From Halobellus sp. LT62 (GTDB lineage: Archaea; Halobacteriota; Halobacteria; Halobacteriales; Haloferacaceae), in assembly GCF_037031285.1 (NCBI RefSeq), contig NZ_JAYEZO010000001.1, positions 744,001-808,000 of the forward strand: a stretch of 64,000 bases of DNA, read 5' to 3'. Both the position numbers and the translations under genes were made by a program. The stretch's first letter is position 1; every line of letters starts with the position of its first letter. Below, piece after piece: positions 9,321-17,241 of this stretch. The notes beneath the pieces are model-generated. The model was not told the origin of the DNA. It made no database searches and saw nothing but the letters and a program-made list of their open reading frames with translations.

Positions 9321-10031
9321 ATGATCGACGGACTCCTCCCGGTCGCCCTGCAGCTCTCGATTCCGCCGGAGACGCTGCCGCTGCTGCTCGTCGCCGCCGG
9401 GCTGGGACTGAGCGTCCTCGAAGCGCTCGCGCCGGGGGCGCACTTCGTCGTCCTCGGGGTCGCGCTGCTCGCCGCGGGACTGGTCGGCCTGATTCTCGGT
9501 CCGCTGGCGTCGCCGGTCGTCCTCGGTGTCCTCGTCCTCGTCTTCGGCGCGATCGCGCTCTACGGCTACCGCGAGTTCGACTTCTACGGCGGAAAGGGAG
9601 CCGGACAGACCAGCGACTCGACGAGCCTTCGCGGTCGCACCGGGCGGGTTACAGAGCGCGTCACGCCGACGGCGGGCGAGGTCAAACTCGACGACGGCGG
9701 GTTCAATCCCCTCTACGCCGCCCGCTCGGTCGACGGCGAGATCGACGTCGGAACCGAGATCGTCGTCATCGACCCCGGCGGCGGCAACGTCGTGACCGTC
9801 GAGTCTCTGTCGACGAACTACGACGAGATCGACCGCGAGCTCGCGCGGGGACGTACCGAGGAGGAGGTCGACGACAGCGAGGCCGCGGGCGATGGACCGG
9901 AGTCGACGACGGAAGACAGCGAGACCGACGCTACCGACGACGAGACCGACGCTACCGGCGACGGGACCGATATCGACCCCAACGACAGTGGCCGAGACGA
10001 GGACGTCGAAACCGAGACCGAGCGAGCGTAG
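9321..10031 (+). CDS. NfeD-family membrane protein
   Basis: Residues 1-80 hold three to four transmembrane helices (LLLVAAGLGLSVLEALAPGAHFVVLGVALL and following) and residues about 95-160 form the OB-fold of NfeD proteins (LRGRTGRVTERVTPTAGEVKLDDGGFNPLYAAR... VVTVESLSTNYDEI). The rest is a very acidic, Thr/Asp-rich tail with short imperfect repeats (ETDATDDETDATGD). NfeD proteins work with SPFH/stomatin proteins to organise membrane domains, and the next gene is such a protein. A TATA-like CGCTTAAT lies about 27 nt upstream of the ATG. Confidence 0.85.
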   Translation: MIDGLLPVALQLSIPPETLPLLLVAAGLGLSVLEALAPGAHFVVLGVALLAAGLVGLILGPLASPVVLGVLVLVFGAIALYGYREFDFYGGKGAGQTSDSTSLRGRTGRVTERVTPTAGEVKLDDGGFNPLYAARSVDGEIDVGTEIVVIDPGGGNVVTVESLSTNYDEIDRELARGRTEEEVDDSEAAGDGPESTTEDSETDATDDETDATGDGTDIDPNDSGRDEDVETETERA

Positions 10032-10362
10032 TCGGGAGCCAAACCCGGGCAACCGCACTCAACGTAGGCCGTAGGTTGTCACTCGATTACTGACTGGATT
10101 CTGCTCCGGGTGGGACTGGAAGGGGTCGCGCGCTCGTCAGCCGAGACGAAGTAAGCACGTGAGCGGAGCGAACGCGCGCAGCGAGTCGCAGACAGCGAGG
10201 AATCCGGATTCCTCTGGCAGTCGGCGCTTAGCGCCGCCGACGACGAGCGCGCGGGGGCTTCCGAGGGCATCTCTCCCACAGTACCCGGTGTCTCCTCAAT
10301 ATCTGAACAACACTCTTCGTATAGGGGCCAACCCTTATGAGAGCGACACACTAAGGCCGAAT
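10032..10362. other. 331-bp intergenic stretch between nfeD-like and stomatin genes
   Basis: It contains no convincing coding region. The right end carries the promoter of the stomatin gene (TATA-like CCTTATGA about 28 nt before its ATG at 10363). Most of the remainder is occupied by the folded inverted-repeat element described separately. Confidence 0.7.
10118..10262. ncRNA. Putative structured RNA or MITE-like inverted-repeat element (145 nt)
   Basis: The outer arms GGAAG (10118-10122) and CTTCC (10258-10262) enclose a perfect 12-bp stem, CGCGCGCTCGTC (10127-10138) with GACGAGCGCGCG (10242-10253). Between them are two more palindromes: GGAATCCGGATTCC (10199-10212) and CGGCGCTTAGCGCCG (10222-10236). 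The nesting would let the whole segment fold as a branched RNA or extrude as DNA. I recall similar GG-rich inverted-repeat segments between haloarchaeal genes but cannot name a family. Orientation, transcription and copy number are unknown. Confidence 0.45.
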
Positions 10363-11622
10363 ATGGCACTTGGTCCCATATCGCTACAGGCAGGTATCGG
10401 TATCCCGACGATCGGGATACTGGTTCTCCTCCTCGCGATCGTCACCGTCTATCAGATGGTCGAGATCGTCGACGCCTACGAGAAGAAGGCGCTGACGGTG
10501 TTCGGCGAGTACCGCAAACTGCTGGAACCGGGTATCAGCTTCATCCCGCCGTTCGTCTCGCGGACGTACGCCTTCGATATGCGGACGCAGACGCTCGACG
10601 TCCCGCGACAGGAGGCGATCACGCGCGACAACTCCCCGGTCACCGCCGACGCGGTCGTCTACATCAAGGTGATGGACGCCAAGAAGGCGTTCCTCGAGGT
10701 CGACGACTACAAGCGGGCCGTCTCGAACCTCGCACAGACGACGCTGCGCGCGGTCATCGGCGACATGGAGCTCGACGACACGCTCAACAAGCGCCAAGAG
10801 ATCAACGGGCGGATCCGCCGCGAACTCGACGAGCCGACCGACGAGTGGGGCGTCCGCGTCGAGAGCGTCGAGGTCCGCGAGGTCAACCCCTCCCAAGACG
10901 TCCAGCAGGCGATGGAGCAGCAGACGTCCGCCGAGCGTCGCCGCCGCGCGATGATCCTCGAAGCCCAGGGTGAACGCCGCTCCGCGGTCGAGCAGGCCGA
11001 GGGTGAAAAGCAGTCGAACATCATCCGCGCGCAGGGCGAAAAGCAGAGTCAGATCCTCGAAGCCCAGGGTGACGCCATCTCGACGGTGTTGCGCGCGAAG
11101 TCCGCCGAATCGATGGGCGAGCGCGCGATCATCGAGAAGGGGATGGAGAGCCTCGAAGCCATCGGGCAGGGCGAGTCGACGACGTTCGTCCTCCCGCAGG
11201 AGCTCACGAGCCTCCTCGGCCGCTACGGGCGGCAGTTGACGGACTCGGACGTGCAGGAGTCCGCCGGTCTGGACAGTCTCGAATTCGACTCCGAGACCCG
11301 GGAGCTGCTCGGCCTCGACGACATCGAGGAGATCCTCGGGCAGATCGACGCGGCCACCGAGATGGACGTCGAGGAGCTCGAACAGGAAGCGGAAGCGATC
11401 AAGCAGGGCGGCGGCACCGACATCAGGAGCCCAGAGGAGGTCGTCGCCGAGGCCGACGCGGCCGACGAATCGACGATCAAAGACCCCGACGACGTCGTCG
11501 GCGACGCGACGGACGATGTCCCGCCGAACGACTCCGCCGAGAGCAACGACGCCGCGAGCGAGGAAGTCGAGAGCGAAGACGCCGGAGAGGCCGACCCCGC
11601 GGTCGAAACCGAGAAAGAGTAG
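10363..11622 (+). CDS. SPFH/stomatin-prohibitin family membrane protein
   Basis: A 419-residue protein with one N-terminal membrane helix (GIPTIGILVLLLAIVTVYQMVEI), an SPFH/band-7 domain (EKKALTVFGEYRKLLEPGISFIPPF... TLDVPRQEAITRDNSPVTADAVVYIKV), a long Ala/Glu/Gln-rich coiled coil with repeated AEGEKQSNIIRAQGEKQSQ-like units, and an acidic, poorly conserved tail. Such proteins oligomerise on the membrane and scaffold proteases or lipid domains. It forms a pair with the NfeD-like gene upstream. The ATG at 10363 follows a TATA-like element by about 28 nt; longer in-frame readings run through the folded intergenic element and are not credible. Confidence 0.93.
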   Translation: MALGPISLQAGIGIPTIGILVLLLAIVTVYQMVEIVDAYEKKALTVFGEYRKLLEPGISFIPPFVSRTYAFDMRTQTLDVPRQEAITRDNSPVTADAVVYIKVMDAKKAFLEVDDYKRAVSNLAQTTLRAVIGDMELDDTLNKRQEINGRIRRELDEPTDEWGVRVESVEVREVNPSQDVQQAMEQQTSAERRRRAMILEAQGERRSAVEQAEGEKQSNIIRAQGEKQSQILEAQGDAISTVLRAKSAESMGERAIIEKGMESLEAIGQGESTTFVLPQELTSLLGRYGRQLTDSDVQESAGLDSLEFDSETRELLGLDDIEEILGQIDAATEMDVEELEQEAEAIKQGGGTDIRSPEEVVAEADAADESTIKDPDDVVGDATDDVPPNDSAESNDAASEEVESEDAGEADPAVETEKE

Positions 11623-11744
11623 CACGACAGCCGCCGCGGCACAAACCGGTTTCTCTCGCGTTCGACGCACAGCGTCGACCACCCCCGAAACTGACCCGAA
11701 CGAAGCGCTTTTGACTGAATCGGCCGTTTACCGAAACGTAACAG

Positions 11745-12368
11745 ATGGGGGATCGCAGGATCGACGAGGAGAAGCGGGCAACGCTCAGGCGCTTCGCGGC
11801 GCTGGGGGCGGCGTCGCCGCTCGCGGGACTCGGTGCGAGCGGGAGCGCCGCGGCCGATACCGACACGACGAGCGACGCTCGTGACGCGATCGTCGGCTAC
11901 GTCACCTCCACGCCCGGTGCGCACTTCTCGAAGATCCGCGACGACCTCGGCCTCGGAACGGGCGAGACGCAGCATCATCTCGGGCGACTCGTCGACGGCG
12001 GGGTGCTCGTGTTCTCTCGCGACGGCGACTACAAGCGCTTTTTCGCCGCCGATCGGTTCTCGGCGTTCGAGAAAACCGCGCTCGGGTACCTCCGCCGTCG
12101 AACCCCGCGCGGGATGTTGATCGAACTCCTCCGCGACCCGGGAACGTCGGGGTCGACGCTCGCGGACCGACTCGACGTGTCGCGGGCGACGGTGAGCGGC
12201 TACGCCCGCGAACTCGACGAGGCCGGACTCCTCTCCAGAGACGACGCGTACGCGGTCGAACGGCCGGAGACGGTGCTCACGCTCGTCGTCAGGTACGCCG
12301 ACTCGTTCGGCCCCGAGGCCGTTTCGCTGGCCGCAGACGCCGATTCGCTCGTTCGATACGATCCCTGA
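11745..12368 (+). CDS. Two-domain winged-helix transcriptional regulator with hydrophobic N-terminus
   Basis: A 207-residue protein with two consecutive winged-helix domains: DAIVGYVTSTPGAHFSKIRDDLGLGTGETQHHLGRLV and, from about residue 120, TPRGMLIELLRDPGTSGSTLADRLDVSRATVSGYARELDE. This tandem layout is common in haloarchaeal regulators. Residues 13-37 (TLRRFAALGAASPLAGLGASGSAAA) look like a Tat-type signal or a weak membrane anchor, odd for a DNA-binding protein. No adjacent target gene is evident; the divergent neighbour is a lipoprotein gene on the other strand downstream. Confidence 0.8.
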   Translation: MGDRRIDEEKRATLRRFAALGAASPLAGLGASGSAAADTDTTSDARDAIVGYVTSTPGAHFSKIRDDLGLGTGETQHHLGRLVDGGVLVFSRDGDYKRFFAADRFSAFEKTALGYLRRRTPRGMLIELLRDPGTSGSTLADRLDVSRATVSGYARELDEAGLLSRDDAYAVERPETVLTLVVRYADSFGPEAVSLAADADSLVRYDP

Positions 12369-12465
12369 TCGCCGAACGAGGAACGCCATCGGGATTCTCG
12401 TACGTCCGCTAGCGTCCCCGCCGGACGGTGTGGCGAGAATCGATAGACAGGTACGATACTCCCGC

Positions 12466-12969
12466 TCAGTTGGCCGTTTCCTGCGTCGACTGCATCTGCG
12501 CGTCGAGATCGGCCTTCGAGACCAACGCGCTCACCGACTCCGCGTCGAGGATGCGCAGAACCGCTCGCGCGTTCCCGCTGACCGTCACCGCCCCCAGCGA
12601 GCGGTACTCGTCGTCGACAGACACGCCCTCGGTCTCTTCGACCGTCCCGGTGAGGTTCGTTATCGCCTCGCCGACGTACTCCTCCTGCAGCGTCGAGAGC
12701 TCCTCGCGGGCCTCCTCCTGCGTGAGATTCCCGTTCCGGAACTCCTCCTGTAACTCCGCCTGTTCTTCCTGCAATGCGGCCTGATCGACCGCGACGATGG
12801 CCGCGACACTCGCGGTGCTCCCGTCAGATCCCGCAGTCACTTGCTCGTTAGCGTCGCCGCCCTCGCTACCGACATCGAGTTGGTCTGTACAGCCGGCGAG
12901 AAGGGTCGCGCCGCCAACGCTCACGCCCTCGAGGAATCGTCGACGGTTTGTCGGGGTCGGATCGTCCAT
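12466..12969 (-). CDS. Tat-exported lipoprotein of unknown function
   Basis: The 167-residue precursor begins with a twin-arginine signal (NRRRFLEG at residues 8-15) and a lipobox LLAGC with Cys27 as the lipidated residue, so the mature protein sits on the outer face of the membrane. The mature part is Gln/Glu-rich with a predicted helical hairpin (QAALQEEQAELQEEFRNGNLTQEEAREEL) and a C-terminal alpha/beta part. I see no catalytic motif and cannot name the family. It is transcribed away from the winged-helix regulator, with which it converges. Confidence 0.75.
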   Translation of the reverse strand: MDDPTPTNRRRFLEGVSVGGATLLAGCTDQLDVGSEGGDANEQVTAGSDGSTASVAAIVAVDQAALQEEQAELQEEFRNGNLTQEEAREELSTLQEEYVGEAITNLTGTVEETEGVSVDDEYRSLGAVTVSGNARAVLRILDAESVSALVSKADLDAQMQSTQETAN

Positions 12970-13044
12970 TAACGCAAAACAGTCACACTCCGCGACGGAT
13001 AACGCCTGCTGTTCGTCGCCTCCGTCGTCGGGGTCCGCGAACTA

Positions 13045-13064
13045 CCCCGCCGTTCACGGCGGGG
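13045..13064. terminator. Perfect 8-bp stem with TTCA loop, terminator-like or IS605-end-like
   Basis: CCCCGCCG (13045-13052), loop TTCA, CGGCGGGG (13057-13064). It starts 7 nt beyond the stop of the small winged-helix gene on the minus strand, where a terminator or processing hairpin would fit. The same kind of hairpin with a preceding ACTA is also typical of the right ends of haloarchaeal IS200/IS605-type elements, so it could be the scar of such an element. Confidence 0.5.
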
Positions 13065-13070
13065 AGGATG

Positions 13071-13316
13071 TCATCGCGTCACTTTCCACGTCGTCCCCGA
13101 GGAGTAGCCCCACTTCTCGACGCTGAGGCCGATGTCGCCGTCGAGAAGCGCGCGCATATTCGCGCCGACCTCCTTCGCCGAGAGGCCGAGGTCCTCGGCG
13201 ATCAGCCGCGATTTGAAGTAGGTCCGATCGTCGACGTTCGACCGGAGGTACTGCAGGATTCGGCGCTGCTTCTCGCTGAGGTTCGGTGCGGTCGTCGCGG
13301 TGGCGGTCGCGCTCAT
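13071..13316 (-). CDS. Small winged-helix protein (DUF7123-like)
   Basis: The 81-residue protein starts MSATATATTAPNLSEKQRRILQYL and carries a single helix-turn-helix region (YFKSRLIAEDLGLSAKEVGANMRALLD) followed by a short wing (LSVEKWGYSSGTTWKVTR). It resembles a small conserved haloarchaeal family of unknown target, which I associate with DUF7123. The ATG at 13316 is preferred because TATA-like CTTAGG lies about 25 nt upstream on the minus strand; a longer reading adds a basic, non-conserved-looking extension. Confidence 0.7.
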   Translation of the reverse strand: MSATATATTAPNLSEKQRRILQYLRSNVDDRTYFKSRLIAEDLGLSAKEVGANMRALLDGDIGLSVEKWGYSSGTTWKVTR

Positions 13317-13523
13317 ACATCCCGTCACGGGAGATCGACCTAAGAGCGGTTTGGTACGGGAAGTTAACACCGCGCAGTGATGCGTTCTCCGGGGGTTCCC
13401 CCGAGAGATCGTCAACCCTGAACGCGGCTGGGGGTACGGTCGCCTAACGCGAGGTGGTCGGATCGAAAACGGTAGCCGTCCGAGAAAGCGCCAATAAACG
13501 AGACAGAAAGTTCATACCGTCCG

Positions 13524-15446
13524 ATGCGTCAGATACGCCTAATGACTGGTCCCCGACGCGAAGCGGCGCACGAGACGACTTCGGAGCCCGGGGACCCGGA
13601 GAACGGCCGATCACCGACGCCGGATGGCCAGCCCTCGTGTGCGTCTACGGCCGTGAGCGTCGTCCTCCCCGCGTACAACGAGGAGGCGACCATCGAGGCG
13701 ACCGTGGAGACGACGCTCCGGACGCTCGCGGCGTTTCTCGACCCCGGGACGTTCGAGGTGATCGTCGCCGAAGACGGCTGCGACGACCGGACGCCCGAGA
13801 TCGCCGACCGCTTGGCCGATATGGACGACCGCGTCCGACACGTCCACAGCGACGAGCGTCTCGGGCGCGGCGGCGCGCTCGAACGGGCGTTCGAGGCCGC
13901 CCACGGCGACGTGCTCGTCTACTTCGACACGGATCTAGCGACCGATATGCGGCACCTCGAAGAGCTCGTCGAACGGATCCGATCCGGCGAGGCCGACGTC
14001 GCAACCGGTTCGCGGTGGATGTCCGAGAACGTCGCAGACAGACCGGCGAAGCGAGGGATTCCGAGCCGCGCGTACAACGGACTCGTGCGCACGTTCCTCG
14101 GCTCGGACCTGAGAGACCACCAGTGCGGATTCAAGGCGTTCAGCCGCGAGGCGTTCGAGACGCTGCGGGAGGACGTCGAGGACGAACACTGGTTCTGGGA
14201 CACCGAGATGCTCGTCCGGGCGCAGCGACGCGGTTTCGAGGTGGCGGAGTTCCCCGTCGATTGGACGCCGAAGGGCGACACGAAAGTCGACCTCGTCCGC
14301 GACGTGCTCGGGATGGGGAGTCAGATCCTCCGGACGTGGTGGCAGCTGTCGGTGCGCCCGCGTCTGTCGCGTCGCGTCGGGATGGTCGCCGGAGCCGGAT
14401 TAGCCGTTCTGGCGCTCGTCCTGATGACGCAGTACATCGATTTCGGCGCGGTGCTCTCGGAGATGGGCGATGCCGACCCGGTGCTCGTCGCCGCGGGCGT
14501 CTTCGTGTACATCCTCTCGTGGCCGCTCCGCGGACTCCGCTACCGCGACATCCTCTCGGAACTCGGATTCCGCGAGCGGGTCGGCTTCCTGACCGGCGCG
14601 GTGTTTATCAGCCAGACCGGGAATCTCGTCTTCCCGGCGCGGGCCGGCGACCTGATCCGCGCCTACGTGGTCAAAGCGCGGCGCGACATCCCGTATCCCT
14701 CCGGGTTCGCGTCGCTCGCCGCCGAACGGGTGTTCGACCTGCTCACCATCGCCGCGATGGCCGGCGTCGTCCTCATCGGCTATACGGTGACCGGGCAGAC
14801 GGCCCAGCTCGCGGAGACGATCGTCGGTGCCGACGGTGCCGGTCGCGTGGCCGTCGTCGTCGCAGTCGCCGTCAGTCTCGCCGCTCTCGGCGCGGTCGGC
14901 GTCATCGCGCTCTCCGCTCGGAGCGACCGGGATCTCGTCACGGCGTTTATGCACCGAATCAGCACGGATTCGTACGCGGACTTCGTCGCCGGGATCATCG
15001 GTCGCTTCGTCGGCGACCTCCAGACGGTGGCCGGCACGCGCGAGGGGTTCGCCCGCGTCGGCGCGACGAGCGTCCTCATCTGGACGCTCGACGTCGTGAC
15101 CGCGCTGTTCGTCCTCGCAGCGTTTTCACCGGGACTGCCGGTCGTCGAACTGGTCGCAGTGAGCTTCTTCGCCGTCAGCGTCGGCAACCTCGCGAAGGTG
15201 CTTCCGCTGTCACCCGGCGGCGTCGGTCTCTACGAGGGCGCGTTCACGCTCCTCGTCGTCGCGCTGACGCCGTTGGGACCGGAACTCGCGCTCGGTGCGG
15301 CCGTCCTCGATCACGCGGTGAAGAACATCGTCACCGTCGTCGGCGGGTACGGGTCGATGCTCGGACTCAACGTCTCGCTGACGACCGCGGTCGAGGAGAC
15401 ACGAGACGTGCGCGAGGAAGCGAAAGAGCCCGCCAAGCTCGACTAG
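13524..15446 (+). CDS. aglD: AglD-like GT2 glycosyltransferase fused to LPG-synthase-type flippase domain
   Basis: A 640-residue membrane enzyme. Residues 45-290 form a GT-A glycosyltransferase of the dolichol-phosphate-sugar synthase type (VSVVLPAYNEE, VAEDGCDDRTPEI, DxD at FDTD 134-137, then GFKAFSREAFE). Residues about 290-620 contain eight or so membrane helices of the lysylphosphatidylglycerol-synthase transmembrane family (GNLVFPARAGDLIRAY, LPLSPGGVGLYEGAF). This is the layout of Haloferax AglD, which makes dolichol-phosphate mannose for the last sugar of the S-layer N-glycan. The start is either ATG 13524 or ATG 13542; TATA-like elements exist for both. No other glycosylation genes are nearby. 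A related lipid glycosyltransferase is possible. Confidence 0.82.
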   Translation: MRQIRLMTGPRREAAHETTSEPGDPENGRSPTPDGQPSCASTAVSVVLPAYNEEATIEATVETTLRTLAAFLDPGTFEVIVAEDGCDDRTPEIADRLADMDDRVRHVHSDERLGRGGALERAFEAAHGDVLVYFDTDLATDMRHLEELVERIRSGEADVATGSRWMSENVADRPAKRGIPSRAYNGLVRTFLGSDLRDHQCGFKAFSREAFETLREDVEDEHWFWDTEMLVRAQRRGFEVAEFPVDWTPKGDTKVDLVRDVLGMGSQILRTWWQLSVRPRLSRRVGMVAGAGLAVLALVLMTQYIDFGAVLSEMGDADPVLVAAGVFVYILSWPLRGLRYRDILSELGFRERVGFLTGAVFISQTGNLVFPARAGDLIRAYVVKARRDIPYPSGFASLAAERVFDLLTIAAMAGVVLIGYTVTGQTAQLAETIVGADGAGRVAVVVAVAVSLAALGAVGVIALSARSDRDLVTAFMHRISTDSYADFVAGIIGRFVGDLQTVAGTREGFARVGATSVLIWTLDVVTALFVLAAFSPGLPVVELVAVSFFAVSVGNLAKVLPLSPGGVGLYEGAFTLLVVALTPLGPELALGAAVLDHAVKNIVTVVGGYGSMLGLNVSLTTAVEETRDVREEAKEPAKLD

Positions 15447-15480
15447 CTCCAGTCACACCCGACTGAGCCGCTGACCGCGT

Positions 15481-16002
15481 TCAGTACAACTCGCTGAGAA
15501 ACGGCGATGCGGCCGCGGTCACCGCGGCGTCGAGCGCGTCGGTGCGACTCATCAACCCGCTGGTGAACGCCCCGGCCGCGCCCTGCTTTTTCGCGACGTT
15601 CGACTCGCCGAGGACGTCGTCCATCACCGGTCCCAACTCCTCGCCCGTTCGGACTCGCGCCGCGATCGAATCCGGGAGGAGAAGGCTCGGACCCGCGCCG
15701 ACGCCCCAGCGCTTTCCGTCGGTGACGGCGGCCCACATCACGAGGAACAGGTCGTCGGCGTCGGCGACCCCCGACCCGCCGAACGTCGCCACGCCGCCCT
15801 CGATACCGACGCCGAGGTCGTAGGCGTCGGCACCTAGCGCCGCATCCGCTCGGTTCCGTGCGCCCGTTTTCGTCTCCTCGTGGCCCATCGGTTGCTCGGC
15901 GACGCCCGACGGAACCGACTCGGCGATCACCGTCGACTCGGCGAAGACGCGCGCGGTCGCCTCGCGCTTGACCGGGTTGCCGCTTCCCACTGCGATCTGC
16001 AT
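15481..16002 (-). CDS. Inosine/xanthosine triphosphatase (YjjX/DUF84 family)
   Basis: The 173-residue protein opens with IAVGSGNPVKREATARVF, the nucleotide-binding start of the DUF84 family, and continues with QPMGHEETKTGARNRADAAL and GVGIEGGVATFGG, which are typical of YjjX-type non-canonical NTPases. The enzyme would hydrolyse ITP and XTP to keep deaminated purines out of nucleic acids. The length is normal. It converges with the AglD-like gene across a 34-bp gap. Confidence 0.9.
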   Translation of the reverse strand: MQIAVGSGNPVKREATARVFAESTVIAESVPSGVAEQPMGHEETKTGARNRADAALGADAYDLGVGIEGGVATFGGSGVADADDLFLVMWAAVTDGKRWGVGAGPSLLLPDSIAARVRTGEELGPVMDDVLGESNVAKKQGAAGAFTSGLMSRTDALDAAVTAAASPFLSELY

Positions 16003-16084
16003 ACCTGTGCGTGTACAGCGCGATGCAAACGTGTGTCGCTTCCGGATGCCGGTGCGCTCGTCATTAGTACTCGTCTGAGCGACG

Positions 16085-16882
16085 CTATCCGTCGCCGTAC
16101 AACAGCGCCGCGAGCGTCTCGATCCCGTCGCCGAGCGCGGGACTCGGCTGATTCAGGAGGTCGTCGTCGAGGACGTGGATCGAGGCGTCCAGCTCCCAGC
16201 CGCGCTCGGTCAGGAGGTCGGAATCGACACGGTCGCCGCGCCCGCAGTGGTGGACGACGACGTGGTCTGGATCCGCTCGCTCGACGCGCTCGCGGGTGAC
16301 TTCTCGTGAGCGCGCCCCGGGCTCGCAGAACGGGTACCGCCCGCCCGCGGCGGCGACCGCGTCGGGGACCCAGTTTCCGGCGGCCATCGGTGGGTCGCCC
16401 CACTCCTCACAGTAGACGACGGGACGCTCGCGGCCGTCGGTTTCTACCGCTGCCTCGACGCGGCGGCGGACCGCGTCAATCCGCTCGCGGGCGTCGACCG
16501 CGAGGGCCGACCCGGCCTCCCGGAGGCCGACCGCGTCGCCGAGCGTCTCGAAGGAATCGATGACAGCGTCGAGGGTGTCGGGCTCGACGTGGCAGACGTC
16601 GTAGCCGCGATCGCGGAGGTCGTCGCGTATCTCCGCCTGAAGGCCATCCGCCGTGCAGACGAGGTCGGGGCCGAGGTCCGCCAGCCGGTCGTAGTCGGGG
16701 TTCAACCACCCGCCGACGACCGGGCGGTCGAGCGCGCAGTGGGCGGTTACGCCCTCGATGCGCTCCCCCGCGCCCAGCGCAGCCAACGTCGCCGTCGCGC
16801 TGGGAGCCAGCGAGACGACCGTCGTCTCGGCCGCCGAGCGTTCCCCGACCGATGCTGCCGTTCGCCCGCCCTCCACAGTCAT
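16085..16882 (-). CDS. btuF: BtuF-like cobalamin-binding protein
   Basis: A 265-residue periplasmic-binding-protein fold of the BtuF/helical-backbone type: VVSLAPSATATLAALGAGERIEGVTAHC at the N-terminus, DLGPDLVCT in the first lobe and DHVVVHHCGRG in the second. It has no signal peptide or lipobox, as seen in many haloarchaeal BtuF-like proteins annotated as cobalamin-binding; it may therefore be cytoplasmic or not a transporter component. The ATG at 16882 is chosen because CATTTTGTC lies about 27 nt upstream; an in-frame extension to 16993 would run through the repeat-rich intergenic region. No btuCD is adjacent. Confidence 0.82.
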   Translation of the reverse strand: MTVEGGRTAASVGERSAAETTVVSLAPSATATLAALGAGERIEGVTAHCALDRPVVGGWLNPDYDRLADLGPDLVCTADGLQAEIRDDLRDRGYDVCHVEPDTLDAVIDSFETLGDAVGLREAGSALAVDARERIDAVRRRVEAAVETDGRERPVVYCEEWGDPPMAAGNWVPDAVAAAGGRYPFCEPGARSREVTRERVERADPDHVVVHHCGRGDRVDSDLLTERGWELDASIHVLDDDLLNQPSPALGDGIETLAALLYGDG

Positions 16883-17241
16883 ACACGAACCCGCGCTCGC
16901 GACGACAAAATGCGTTGTGGAGGAGTTCGTCCCACGCGTGAACGAGTTCGCGTGTGAACGAGTTCGTCGCGTACGACCGTCGTCGCGCATCACTGGGCTT
17001 CGTCGCGTGTGTACGATTTCGTCCCCCGTGTAAGCGAATCCGTTCGAGTCGGCGGGAGCGTTCGCCCCGATATATAAATCCTAACGGTTGTTTTCGAAAG
17101 ATGCCTCATATCGGGGCTGTGCGTCCTCTTCGCGCGAGCGATTCCGAACCGCTTTTATATTCTCCGTCGGTGGGGATGATACGGACCGCTCCGGGCCTCT
17201 CTTACCCGTATCTGTGGCACGGAGCATTCGTCGCTATACCG
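16883..17241. promoter_or_regulatory. Repeat-rich upstream region of the TFB gene with two TATA boxes
   Basis: The 359-bp interval lies between divergent btuF-like and tfb genes. Near the btuF side are related short direct repeats: GTGGAGGAGTTCGTC (16917-16931), GTGAACGAGTTCG (16938-16950 and 16954-16966, exactly 16 bp apart) and GTGTGTACGATTTCGTC (17007-17023). Two TATA boxes face tfb: TATATAAAT (17071-17079) and CTTTTATAT (17152-17160). The first is 26 nt before an ATG (17101) that is in frame with tfb. The repeats may bind a regulator, possibly TFB itself. Confidence 0.6.

Noticed and set aside
13454-15466. Long Arg-rich frame overlapping the AglD-like gene on the same strand
   Set aside because: Composition is that of a high-GC shadow frame (Arg/Pro/Gly repeats); the overlapping frame encodes a recognisable glycosyltransferase.
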